A stretch of DNA of 64,000 bases from Microbacterium dextranolyticum (GCF_016907295.1 NZ_JAFBBR010000001.1:3038001-3102000); one strand, 5' to 3'. Counted from the stretch's first letter, positions 52,420 to 59,989 are shown. Notes: generated by a model from the letters alone, not told the origin. Program-made: numbers and translations.

Positions 52420-52788
52420 ATGTCCGAGAGCATCGAGGTCGCGCGCAACGAGGCCGCCGGCCGTTACGAGATCAGCGTCGACGGCGCGGTGGCCGGATTC
52501 ACGGCGTTCTTGCCCGATGCCGAGGGCCGGCTCGTGTTCCCCCACACCGTGATCGACCCCGCCTACGGCGGACGGGGCCTCGGCACGAGACTCATCGCCG
52601 ACGCGATGGCGGATGTCGCCGGCCGCGGCGAGACGGTCGTGCCGGAGTGCTCGTTCGTCGTGCGGTATCTGCAGGGGCACGACGTGCCGGGCCTCTCGGT
52701 GCACTGGCGCGAGCGCGACGTCGAGACCGCGCAGCACGCCCCGGCCGACGAGCCGGGCCCCGGCGATGAGGGCGTCGGGCGCGGATGA
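52420..52788 (+). CDS. small GNAT-family N-acetyltransferase (NATD1/YjdJ type)
   Basis: This 122-residue acyltransferase of the short NATD1-like group has the acetyl-CoA loop IDPAYGGRGLGTRLI and the C-terminal CSFVVRYLQGH. The ATG has a strong AAGGAGAGG site 6 nt upstream. Its stop overlaps the pirin start by 4 bp. The substrate is unknown for this group. The last 25 residues are acidic and probably unstructured. Confidence 0.9.
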   Translation: MSESIEVARNEAAGRYEISVDGAVAGFTAFLPDAEGRLVFPHTVIDPAYGGRGLGTRLIADAMADVAGRGETVVPECSFVVRYLQGHDVPGLSVHWRERDVETAQHAPADEPGPGDEGVGRG

Positions 52789-53804
52789 CACGACTCGACA
52801 CCGGCCCGGAGGAGACCGAGGCGCCGCCGCGGTGCGACGGGCCGCGTGCGCTGGTGCTCGAGGCTCGCGAGGTGCCCCTCGGCGGCGTGCGGGCAATGTC
52901 GGTGCACCGGAGCCTGCCGCAGCGCGCGCTGCCGATGGTGGGTGCGTGGTGCTTCCTCGACCGGTTCGGGCCGCAGACCGCACGGATGCGGGTCGAGCCG
53001 CATCCTCACATCGGCCTGCAGACGGTGACGTGGCCCCTCGTCGGCGAGGTGCGCCACCGCGACGTGCTCGGCAGCGACGTCGTCGTGCGCCGCGGCGTGC
53101 TGAACCTCATGACGAGCGGCGCGGGCATCGCGCACTCCGAGTACTCCGTCGGCGACGACGCCGTGCCGCTCGATGCCCTGCAGCTGTGGGTCGCCCTTCC
53201 CGAATCGCGCCGCCACGGCGGTCCCGGTTTCGAACGGCACGAGGATCTGCCCGTCGTGACGCTCGGCGGGGGCGCGACGGCGACCGTCGTCGTCGGGGAC
53301 TTCGCCGGGGCATCCTCACCCGCGACGATGCACACCCCCATCACCGGCGTCGAGATCGCACTGCCCGCCGGGTGCCGGGTGACCCTTCCACTGCACCCGA
53401 CGTGGGAGTACGCGCTCGTCGGCGTGTTCGGCGCCGCGACGGTGATGACCGGGTCGACTGGCGACGGGGGCGGGGCGGATGCCGCGGCATCCGTCGATCT
53501 CGCCCCGCAGCGCCTGCTCTACCTCGGCATCGAGCGCACGGAGATCGCGCTGCACGCGACCGAGGAGGCGACCGTGTTCCTCCTCGGCGGGGAGCCCTTC
53601 GAGGCCGACATCGTCATGTGGTGGAACTTCGTCGCCCGCTCGCACGATGAGATCGCGGCGGCACGGGATGCCTGGGAGGCCGAGGGTCGCGGCGAGGCAT
53701 CCGGCCCGCCCCGCTTCGGGCACGTCACGGGCCATGGCGACGAGCGGATCCCCGCGCCCCCGCTGCCGTCGGTGCGCCTGACGCCGCGCCGTCGGCGGGA
53801 CTGA
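52785..53804 (+). CDS. pirin-family bicupin protein
   Basis: This 339-residue protein has two cupin domains. The N-terminal pirin domain shows PHPHIGLQTVTW, VLNLMTSGAGIAHSE and the metal ligands of the family (two His, one His, one Glu). Pirins bind iron and act as quercetinase-like enzymes or redox sensors. It is translated in coupling with the upstream GNAT gene (ATGA). Its 3' end is part of a 23-bp tandem repeat. Confidence 0.92.
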   Translation: MTRLDTGPEETEAPPRCDGPRALVLEAREVPLGGVRAMSVHRSLPQRALPMVGAWCFLDRFGPQTARMRVEPHPHIGLQTVTWPLVGEVRHRDVLGSDVVVRRGVLNLMTSGAGIAHSEYSVGDDAVPLDALQLWVALPESRRHGGPGFERHEDLPVVTLGGGATATVVVGDFAGASSPATMHTPITGVEIALPAGCRVTLPLHPTWEYALVGVFGAATVMTGSTGDGGGADAAASVDLAPQRLLYLGIERTEIALHATEEATVFLLGGEPFEADIVMWWNFVARSHDEIAAARDAWEAEGRGEASGPPRFGHVTGHGDERIPAPPLPSVRLTPRRRRD

Positions 53805-53860
53805 GCCGGGCCGGGTCTGGCGGGAATGAGCAGGGCCGTCGGCGGGAATGAGCCGGGCCA
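53791..53860 (+). repeat. three tandem 23-24-bp units at the pirin 3' end
   Basis: Three units of the form G-T-C-G/T-G-GCGGGA-A/C-TGAGC-GGGCC begin at 53791, 53815 and 53838. The first unit contains the pirin stop codon, and each later unit carries a copy of the same TGA. This looks like recent slippage duplication of the gene end. Confidence 0.75.
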
Positions 53861-53876
53861 GGCAAGTCCGGACGGG

Positions 53877-53896
53877 GCGGGCCGCCGCCGGCCCGC
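53877..53896. terminator. GC hairpin downstream of the pirin gene
   Basis: GCGGGCCG and CGGCCCGC form an 8-bp stem with loop CCGC, 73 bp after the pirin stop. There is no T-run, so terminator activity is uncertain. Confidence 0.4.
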
Positions 53897-53974
53897 GGTC
53901 ACCGGGTCGCGGGCCACGGCGCCGCATCCCGGGCATCCGGATCGAGGGCCTGCGCGCGCCGGTACGCTGGAGGG

Positions 53975-54529
53975 GTGCCCCGCAATCCGATCCTGACGAC
54001 CAGGACGCTGCTCGTCTGCGCCGCGATCGGCGTCGCGACCGGCATCGTCGGAGGGATCGCCGGCGTCGCCACGCCGGTCGTCCTGGCCACCGCGCCGTTC
54101 CTCTACGGCCTCGTGCTCGGGGCGCACGTGCTGCCCGGCATCATCGCGCAGGAAGTGCTGCGGCTGCCGCTGGTCGCGATCCTGACGCACGTGCTCGCCG
54201 CGCTCGTCTCGAGCGCCTTCAACCCGGCGTGGACGATGCGCTTCATCGGCACCGCCCTGCTGTTCGGCGCCATTCAAGAGGGCGTCGCGGCGCTCACCCG
54301 CTACCGCGCCTGGGGCGCGTGGCGGTTCTTCATCTCCGCCGTCGCCATCGGCGCCCTCGTGGCGGTCGTCGTCTTCTTCGTCGCGCACCTCGGCACCCTC
54401 GCCCCGTGGGCCCAGATCGCCTACCTCGCCCTCTCGGTCGCGGGCCCCGTCGCCTGGACCGCCCTCGGCCTCGGCGTGGGAACCTCGCTCCGACGGGCCG
54501 GCGTCGCCCGCCACGCCACCCGCCGCTGA
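53975..54529 (+). CDS. ECF transporter S component, YkoE-like (copy 1)
   Basis: This 184-residue membrane protein has five or six spans and resembles the YkoE-type substrate-binding component of ECF importers. It opens with LLVCAAIGVATGIVGG and ends TALGLGVGTSLRRAGVARHA. A paralogue with the same opening (LLTCAAIGVAGGIV) and ending (TALGILVCDRLRAAGVARLA) lies at 59459-59989, bracketing the ATPase, EcfT and SIP genes. The GTG at 53975 is the only sensible start. A TACGCT hexamer 6 nt ahead suggests a leaderless mRNA. YkoE of Bacillus serves thiamine precursors. Here no thiamine riboswitch is seen and the locus context points to iron. Confidence 0.85.
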   Translation: MPRNPILTTRTLLVCAAIGVATGIVGGIAGVATPVVLATAPFLYGLVLGAHVLPGIIAQEVLRLPLVAILTHVLAALVSSAFNPAWTMRFIGTALLFGAIQEGVAALTRYRAWGAWRFFISAVAIGALVAVVVFFVAHLGTLAPWAQIAYLALSVAGPVAWTALGLGVGTSLRRAGVARHATRR

Positions 54530-54619
54530 CCCGCGGCGGCGCTCCGAGCGCGGTCTGCGCGTGGCATCCGCCCCTCGGCGTGGGCGTGGGCGTGGGCGTC
54601 GCCGCGGCATCCGGCGCCA

Positions 54620-54703
54620 CACGTACTCCGCAGATCCACGCGTACTCCGCACCCGCACGGGCGAATGGGTGCGGAGCACGTGACATTCTGCGGAGTACGT
54701 GGA
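54620..54703. repeat. palindromic element A (GTACTCCGCAG type)
   Basis: Arms ACGTACTCCGCAG (54621) and GCGTACTCCGCAC (54640) face GTGCGGAGCACG (54669) and CTGCGGAGTACGT (54688). The 19-bp steps and the 16-bp central spacer equal those of the GAACTCCGCA type. The loop reads CCGCACGGGCGAATGG. Confidence 0.9.
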
Positions 54704-54816
54704 TGCCCCCGCACCCGCCGTAAGCAGCACGCGGCCTCGCGGGACCCGTACGTCGGCGCCCCGCCGTCACCTCGCCCTGCACGCTGACGCCCCGCCGTCA
54801 CCTCACCCTCGCCCCA

Positions 54817-54880
54817 CAGGTACTCCGCAGATCCACGCGTACTCCGCACCTGCACGGGCGAATGAGTGCGGAGTACGTGG
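54817..54880. repeat. palindromic element B (three arms)
   Basis: CAGGTACTCCGCAG (54817) and CGCGTACTCCGCAC (54836) are followed by one inverted arm GTGCGGAGTACGTGG (54866). The fourth arm is missing. The loop CTGCACGGGCGAATGA is nearly the same as in element A. Confidence 0.85.
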
Positions 54881-54990
54881 ATGCCCGGGGCACACCCCCG
54901 AGGCCGCGCGGGCCTTCAGGTACCCCTATTCCACGCGCCCGGCACCCGGTGATCGCCGACGCCACCGCCGTCGCCGCGGCATCCACCCCC

Positions 54991-55074
54991 GCACGCACTC
55001 CGCAGATCCATGCGTGCTCCGCACCCGAGCGGGCGAATGGATGCGGAGTACGTGACATCCTGCGGAGTACGTGG
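54991..55074. repeat. palindromic element C (four arms)
   Basis: Arms GCACGCACTCCGCAG (about 54990) and TGCGTGCTCCGCAC face ATGCGGAGTACGTG and CTGCGGAGTACGTG. The loop CCGAGCGGGCGAATGG resembles A and B. A compensating-looking change pairs GCACT with altered outer arms only imperfectly. Flank sequence downstream duplicates that of element A. Confidence 0.85.
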
Positions 55075-55214
55075 ATGCCCCCCGCACCCGCCGTAAGCAG
55101 CACGCGGCCTCGCGGCGCCCAGAACGCCCTCGTCGCATTCGCACGCCGCGCGCCGCCCCGTCGCGCTCTCGCCCGCACGCCATCGCGTCACCCTCGGAGC
55201 CTCCCTCGCCGCGC

Positions 55215-55296
55215 CCGTACTCCGCAGATCCACGCGTACTCCGCACTCCAAACCCCGATCCGATGCGGAGTACGCGACATCCTGCGGAGTACGTGG
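55215..55296. repeat. palindromic element D (four arms)
   Basis: CCGTACTCCGCAG and CGCGTACTCCGCAC face GATGCGGAGTACGCG and CTGCGGAGTACGTGG, with the same 19-bp steps. The loop (TCCAAACCCCGATCCG) differs from A-C. It ends 79 bp before the iron box of the ECF operon. Confidence 0.88.
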
Positions 55297-55374
55297 ATGC
55301 CCGAGCCCCGGCCCCAGGCAGCACCCGCGACCTCCCCGCGCCCCAGCGCAGCACCACCGAGGTTGGTCGAGAAG

Positions 55375-55393
55375 TAAGGGCAGGCTAACCTAG
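55375..55393. promoter_or_regulatory. DtxR/IdeR-type iron box before the ECF ATPase
   Basis: TAAGGGCAGGCTAACCTAG matches the iron-box consensus TTAGGTTAGGCTAACCTAA at 15 of 19 positions, with a complete right half (GGCTAACCTA). It ends 34 bp before the GTG start. Iron repression of the ATPase, EcfT, SIP and second S component is therefore likely. Confidence 0.75.
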
Positions 55394-55427
55394 AGAGGTC
55401 CGCCCTCTTCGACCGCTGGGATGCCCC

Positions 55428-57626
55428 GTGACCTCTGCCGTCTCCGACACGGCGTCCGCGGCCCCCGTGGGAGCGCCGTCGACGCCCCTCCTGCGCGTGC
55501 GCGGGCTGGGCGTGCGGTACGAGGGCAGTGAGGTGGCGACACCGGCATCCGTCGATCTCGTCGTCGCGCCGGGGGAAGTCGTCCTCGTGCTCGGACCGAG
55601 CGGGGCCGGCAAGTCGACGCTCGCGCTCGCGCTGAACGGGCTGATCCCGCATGCCGTCCCCGCGACGCTCACCGGCGGCGTCGAGGTTGCGGGGCTGTCC
55701 ACCGCGACGACCCCGGTCTCGGTGCTGAGCACGCAGGTCGGCATGGTGTTCCAGGATCCCGACGCGCAGCTCGTGACGGGCACCTTGCTCGACGAGGTCG
55801 CCTTCGGGCCCGAGAATCTGCGCCTGCCCGTCGACGAGGTGCTCGCCCGCGCCGAGGATGCCCTGCGACGGGTCGGCCTGTGGGAGCGACGGCACGAAAA
55901 CCCCGATCGGCTGAGCGGCGGCGGCCGGCAGCGACTCGCGATCGCCTGCGCCCTCGCGATGGGATCGCCGCTGCTCGTCCTGGACGAGCCGACCGCGAAC
56001 CTCGATCCGCAGGGCATCGAGGAGGTCTACGACGCACTCGGCGATCTCGTCGCCGCCGGCGATCGCGCGATCGTCCTCGTCGAGCACAATCTCGATGCCG
56101 CGACGCGCATCACCGACCGCGTCGTCGTACTCGACCGCACCGGACGCACGGTCGCGGACGGTCCGATCGACGAGGTGCTGCGCGGCCGCGCCGAAGAGCT
56201 GCACGAGCTCGGCGTGTGGCTGCCGACCTCGACGATGGCTGCCCTGCGCCTACGCGCGGCCGGCTGGTCGCTCGACCCGCTGCCGCTCGACCCGGACGAA
56301 CTGCGGACCGCGCTCGAGGCGGCTGCGGACCCGCGGCTCGCCCGCGACGTGGGCCAAGCGGCCGGCGCCGGAGGCATCGGGGCGGCGGATGCTCCGGCCC
56401 CACCCGCGCGTGACGACCAGACCGCACGGGATGCCGCGGCAGCGCCGGCCTCGCAGGGCGCGACCGCACGATCCGCGGATGCCCCCGCGTCGGCTACCGC
56501 ACTCACCGATTCGAAGGCGCGAGCTGCCGCCGCCGCACCCGGGCCGGCCGCCCCCTTCTCCGCCCCCGGACTGGCCGCAGGATCAGCGACTCACCCGACG
56601 CTCGGGCAGGATGCCACGCCCGCACCGCTCATCCGAGTCCGCGATCTGCGCACGCGGCGCGGCCGCACCGAGATCCTGCACGGCATCGACCTCGACGTCG
56701 CGGCGGGCGAGTTCGTCGCCATCGTCGGCGCCAACGGGGCGGGAAAGACGACCCTGCTGCAGTCGATCGCCGGCGTCGTGCGCGTCCCGCGCCGGCAGGT
56801 CCGACTCGGTGACGTCGACGTCGCGACGGCCGACCGCCGCACGCTGTCGCGGCGGATCGGCTTCGTGTTCCAGAACCCGGAGCATCAGTTCATCGCCCCC
56901 ACGGTCTTCGACGAGCTCGCCCACGGGCTGCGCCAGCAGCGCCTGTCGGAGCCCGAGGTCCGAGACCGCGTCGACGACGTCCTACGCCGGTTCGGACTCG
57001 AGGACAAGGCGCAGACGCATCCGTTCCTGCTCTCGGGCGGGCAGAAACGCCGGCTCTCGGTCGGGACGGCGCTCGTCGCGGGCGCCCCTGTGCTCGCACT
57101 CGACGAGCCGACGTTCGGTCAGGATCGCGCCCGCGCGGACGAGCTGATGAGCCTGCTGCGCGAGCTCGGCGACAGCGGCACCACGATCCTCGTCGTGACC
57201 CACGACATGCAGCTGGTCACCGAGCACGCCGATCGCACGATCATCGTCGGCGAGGGACGCGTGCTCGCCGACGGTGCGACCCCGGACGTCTTCGCCGACG
57301 ACGAGCTGCTGCGCGCGTCGGGGCTGCGCCAGCCGCCGCTGCGACGGGCGCTGGCGGGCCTGCAGCGGCATCCGGCACTCTCGCGCGTCACGCGCCTCGC
57401 GGACCTCGACGAACTCCGCACCCGTGACGCACTCACCGACCGCGTCGAACTCCGCAGGATTCCACGAACTCCGCACGATTCCGGCGATTCCCTGCGGAGT
57501 ACCCGCGATGCTGCGGAGTTCGTGGCGGATGCCGGAGCGAACGCCGCGCAGGATGCCCAGGCGCACGACGCGCAGGATGCCGGGGCGCAGACCACGGCGC
57601 ACACCCGCGCGGAGGGCGCCCCGTGA
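55428..57626 (+). CDS. fused EcfA-EcfA' energy-coupling ATPase
   Basis: This 732-residue fusion has two ABC ATPase halves. The first has Walker A GPSGAGKST (56-64), Q-loop FQDPDAQL, signature LSGGGRQR (162-169, a variant of LSGGQ) and Walker B LLVLDEPTANLD. An Ala/Pro linker (about 290-400) follows. The second has GANGAGKTT (about 435), QNPEHQFI, signature LSGGQKRR and LALDEPTFGQD. Residues 661-699 in the C-terminal tail are encoded by a five-arm palindromic repeat. The GTG start is weakly supported by upstream GGGA, and an ATG at 55421 is out of frame. EcfT starts in its stop codon. It powers substrate import with EcfT and the S components. Confidence 0.93.
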   Translation: MTSAVSDTASAAPVGAPSTPLLRVRGLGVRYEGSEVATPASVDLVVAPGEVVLVLGPSGAGKSTLALALNGLIPHAVPATLTGGVEVAGLSTATTPVSVLSTQVGMVFQDPDAQLVTGTLLDEVAFGPENLRLPVDEVLARAEDALRRVGLWERRHENPDRLSGGGRQRLAIACALAMGSPLLVLDEPTANLDPQGIEEVYDALGDLVAAGDRAIVLVEHNLDAATRITDRVVVLDRTGRTVADGPIDEVLRGRAEELHELGVWLPTSTMAALRLRAAGWSLDPLPLDPDELRTALEAAADPRLARDVGQAAGAGGIGAADAPAPPARDDQTARDAAAAPASQGATARSADAPASATALTDSKARAAAAAPGPAAPFSAPGLAAGSATHPTLGQDATPAPLIRVRDLRTRRGRTEILHGIDLDVAAGEFVAIVGANGAGKTTLLQSIAGVVRVPRRQVRLGDVDVATADRRTLSRRIGFVFQNPEHQFIAPTVFDELAHGLRQQRLSEPEVRDRVDDVLRRFGLEDKAQTHPFLLSGGQKRRLSVGTALVAGAPVLALDEPTFGQDRARADELMSLLRELGDSGTTILVVTHDMQLVTEHADRTIIVGEGRVLADGATPDVFADDELLRASGLRQPPLRRALAGLQRHPALSRVTRLADLDELRTRDALTDRVELRRIPRTPHDSGDSLRSTRDAAEFVADAGANAAQDAQAHDAQDAGAQTTAHTRAEGAP
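57408..57524. repeat. palindromic element inside the ECF ATPase gene (five arms)
   Basis: Forward arms GACGAACTCCGCAC (57408), GTCGAACTCCGCAG (57444) and CACGAACTCCGCAC (57463) are followed by inverted CTGCGGAGTACCCG (57492) and CTGCGGAGTTCGTG (57511). The last four keep the 19-bp steps, with a 15-bp centre. The frame stays open and yields an Arg/Asp-rich tail. Confidence 0.88.
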
Positions 57627-58432
57627 CCACGACCACCGTCGACCCGTACACGCGGGCCGTGCCCGAGGGGCGGTTCCTCTTCGGGCTCAACCCCCTCGCG
57701 AAGCTCGCCGCACCGCTGCCTGCGATGGCACTGCTCGTCTTCGCCCGCGACCTCGCGACGCCGCTCGCGTTCATCGCGCTCGCCTACGTCGTGCTGCTCG
57801 CCGGAGCCCGGCTGACCGGCCGACTCGCCCTGCTGATGCTCGTCGCGCTGCCCGTCGGGGCGCTGGTCCTCGGGCTCGGCATGGCCGTCTGGACGGATGC
57901 CTCGCGCGTCGACACCTCGGTGACCGTCGTGCAGCTCGGCGGCTGGACGCTGTACGGCGGGGCCGTGCTCATCGGACTGGCCACGGGGGTGCGGCTCGCC
58001 GCGATCATCGCCCTCGCCCTCATCGCCGGTCTCACGACGAACGGGCCCGACCTCGTACGGGCGAGCGTGCAGCAGCTGCGCGTGCCGTATCGCATCGGGT
58101 ACACCGCGCTCGCGGCGTTCCGCTTCGTGCCCCGGTTCGGGCACGAGCTGGAGATCATCCGGCAGGCGCACCGGGTGCGCGGGGCGCACGGCGGGCGCGG
58201 ACCGTTCGCCGCGGTCGCGCGATGGTGGGGCTACGTCGTGCCGCTCTTGGCCGGTGCGATCCGACACGCCGAACGCGTCGCGCTGGCGATGGATGCCCGC
58301 GCCTTCGGCGCCCACCCCGACCGCACCGAGCGGCATCTCGTGCCCTGGCGTGCGCGTGACACCGTGTTCGTCGCCCTGTTCTGGGCGGCGAGCGCCGGCA
58401 TCCTCATCGCCCTCTTCCCCTGGGCCCTCTGA
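57623..58432 (+). CDS. ecfT: EcfT transmembrane coupling protein
   Basis: This 269-residue membrane protein has about five spans. The two cytoplasmic coupling-helix motifs of EcfT are present as AHRVRGAHG and MDARAFGAH (A-R-G-type), with FRFVPRFGHELEII before the first. The GTG start overlaps the ATPase stop in GTGA. It transmits ATP hydrolysis to the S components. Confidence 0.93.
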   Translation: MTTTTVDPYTRAVPEGRFLFGLNPLAKLAAPLPAMALLVFARDLATPLAFIALAYVVLLAGARLTGRLALLMLVALPVGALVLGLGMAVWTDASRVDTSVTVVQLGGWTLYGGAVLIGLATGVRLAAIIALALIAGLTTNGPDLVRASVQQLRVPYRIGYTALAAFRFVPRFGHELEIIRQAHRVRGAHGGRGPFAAVARWWGYVVPLLAGAIRHAERVALAMDARAFGAHPDRTERHLVPWRARDTVFVALFWAASAGILIALFPWAL

Positions 58433-58494
58433 CCTCGCCCCCGTCCGTACCGATCACGCCCGCACCACCCACACACCGCCGACTTGCCCCGAGA

Positions 58495-58561
58495 CCCCGC
58501 GAAACCTCCCGTATGTCACGTTTCGAGCCCCGAAACCGTACATACGGGAGGTCTCGCGGGG
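58495..58561. terminator. long nested hairpin between ecfT and the SIP gene
   Basis: Outer arms CCCCGCGAAACCTCCCGTAT... (58495-58516) and its complement (58540-58561) match at 21 of 22 positions. The loop contains a second inverted repeat GTTTCG/CGAAAC. It ends 25 bp before the SIP start. It could attenuate read-through from ecfT or stabilise the processed SIP mRNA. A repeat-element origin is also possible. No T-run follows. Confidence 0.6.
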
Positions 58562-58586
58562 ACTCAGGGCCACTGAAAGGACTCGC

Positions 58587-59459
58587 ATGGCCCGGTTCTC
58601 GTCCCTGGTGAAGCCCGCCGCGCAGGAGCTCCTGCGCCTCGAGGTGCTGCGCACGGAGCGCCTCAGCCCGCACTGGATGCGGATCACCCTCGGCGGCGGC
58701 GAGATCGCCCGCTTCACGCCGATGGGCTACGACCAGTGGTTCCGCCTCTTCCTGCCGCACAGCGGGGCGGGCGGCGATGAGGGGCTCGAACGCATCCCCG
58801 CGAAGGCGAACAGAATCTTCGGCTACCTGAAGTACCTGCGCATCCCCGACGGGGTGCGCCCGGTCATGCGCAACTACACGGTGCGCGCCTACCGTGCCGA
58901 AGGGCCGAGCGGCGGTCCCGAGATCGACGTCGACTTCGTGCTGCACGGGTCGGGCCCGTCGGCGGGCCCCGCGTCACGATGGGCGGATGCCGCCGCATCC
59001 GGCGAGTCCGTCGTCATCATCGACGAGGGGTTGGGCTTCAACCCGCAGCGCGGCATCGACCGGGTCGTGCTCGTCGGCGACGAGACCGGGGCTCCCGCGA
59101 TCGCCGGCGTCTGCGCGTCGCTCCCCGCCGACGCGACGGGCACCGTGCTGCTGGAGGCGCCGTCCGAGGCGGACGCCCTGCCGTTCGACGCGCCCGCAGG
59201 AGTCGACGTGCGCTGGCTGGTCCGCGGCGCCGACGCCGCCCCGGGCTCGGTCGCGCTCGCCGCTCTCGATGCCCTCGAGACACCGGCATCCGATGCGCAC
59301 GTGTTCGTCGTCGGCGAGCAGTCCCTGCCGACGACGGCGCGGCGGATGCTCGTCGCGCGCGGCGTCGAGAAAGACCGGATCAGCTTCGTCGGCTACTGGC
59401 GGATCGGGTCCGCCTCGCCCGCGCCGAAGTCGGAGCGCGCACGAACAGAGGAGAACTGA
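58587..59459 (+). CDS. siderophore-interacting FAD-binding protein (SIP)
   Basis: This 290-residue flavin reductase of the ViuB/SIP family reduces ferric-siderophore complexes in the cytosol to free iron. The FAD-binding domain contains the RxYT-type motif MRNYTVRAYR. The NAD(P)H domain opens with VVLVGDETGAPAIAGV and ends with HVFVVGEQSL ... ISFVGYWRIG. The ATG has an AAGG site 9 nt upstream. Its stop shares a base with the next start (TGATG), tying it to the second S component. It is the strongest clue that the ECF importer handles an iron carrier. Confidence 0.94.
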   Translation: MARFSSLVKPAAQELLRLEVLRTERLSPHWMRITLGGGEIARFTPMGYDQWFRLFLPHSGAGGDEGLERIPAKANRIFGYLKYLRIPDGVRPVMRNYTVRAYRAEGPSGGPEIDVDFVLHGSGPSAGPASRWADAAASGESVVIIDEGLGFNPQRGIDRVVLVGDETGAPAIAGVCASLPADATGTVLLEAPSEADALPFDAPAGVDVRWLVRGADAAPGSVALAALDALETPASDAHVFVVGEQSLPTTARRMLVARGVEKDRISFVGYWRIGSASPAPKSERARTEEN

Positions 59460-59989
59460 TGGGCAAGGTCACGACCGCGTACCTCCTGACGTGTGCCGCC
59501 ATCGGCGTCGCCGGCGGCATCGTCCTGTGGGGCGCCGGATGGCTGTCGACGGTGCTCACACCGGTCGCGCCGATCGCGGCGATGGTGTTCGCCGGCCTCT
59601 GGCTCATGCCCGCGACGATCGCCCTCCGCCTGCTGCAGCGCCCTCTCGCGGGCATCCTCGTCGGGGTGCTCTCGGGGCTCGTGGTGTTCCCCTTCCTCGG
59701 CGCCGCGGTGTGGTGGGCGTTCTTCGCCGAGGTCGGGTTCCTCGTGGTGCTGTATCGGTGGTGGACGCTCTGGCAGCACTACGCGGGCGCGCTCGTCGTC
59801 GGCCTCGTCTACCCCGTGCTCGCCGCGGCGGCGTTCGACCTGTGGGCGATGCCCGCGTGGGCGCGCATCGCGTTCTGGGCGGTCACCGTGGCATCCTGCC
59901 TCGGCGGCACCGCCCTGGGCATCCTCGTCTGCGACCGGCTCCGCGCCGCCGGGGTCGCCCGACTGGCGCGCCGCCGCATCCCGGCCTGA
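59459..59989 (+). CDS. ECF transporter S component, YkoE-like (copy 2)
   Basis: This 176-residue membrane protein has five or six spans and is paralogous to the product of 53975-54529. The ATG at 59459 shares one base with the SIP stop and has a GAGGAG site 7 nt upstream. The two S components share opening and closing motifs but differ in the middle loops. They may recognise different ligands or form one composite unit with EcfT. It is the last gene of the presumed iron-regulated operon. Confidence 0.85.
   Translation: MGKVTTAYLLTCAAIGVAGGIVLWGAGWLSTVLTPVAPIAAMVFAGLWLMPATIALRLLQRPLAGILVGVLSGLVVFPFLGAAVWWAFFAEVGFLVVLYRWWTLWQHYAGALVVGLVYPVLAAAAFDLWAMPAWARIAFWAVTVASCLGGTALGILVCDRLRAAGVARLARRRIPA

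Larger units (their letters stand above)
54530..55374. other. non-coding segment packed with palindromic elements
   Basis: No gene with coding character is visible between S component 1 and the ECF ATPase. The segment carries four palindromic elements (A-D). It also contains a partial duplication in which the flank starting GCACCCGCCGTAAGCAG at 54711 recurs at 55084 and extends about 32 bp. The A-B half is thus mirrored by the C-D half at an offset of 370-400 bp. Shorter repeats such as CGCCCCGCCGTCACCTC (54758 area and again 25 bp on) are also present. Confidence 0.8.

Noticed and set aside
53519..54730. A 403-codon minus-strand frame across pirin, S component 1 and the spacer
   Set aside because: It runs antisense to two well-supported genes and is made of low-complexity Arg/Gly/Asp sequence.
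54530..55427. Palindrome-rich gap considered as a CRISPR array
   Set aside because: Repeats are inverted pairs of 14-bp arms with unequal spacing between units, there are no regular unique spacers and no cas genes are present.
55421..55430. ATG at 55421 as start of the ECF ATPase
   Set aside because: It is in a different frame from the ATPase. The GTG at 55428 opens the correct frame.
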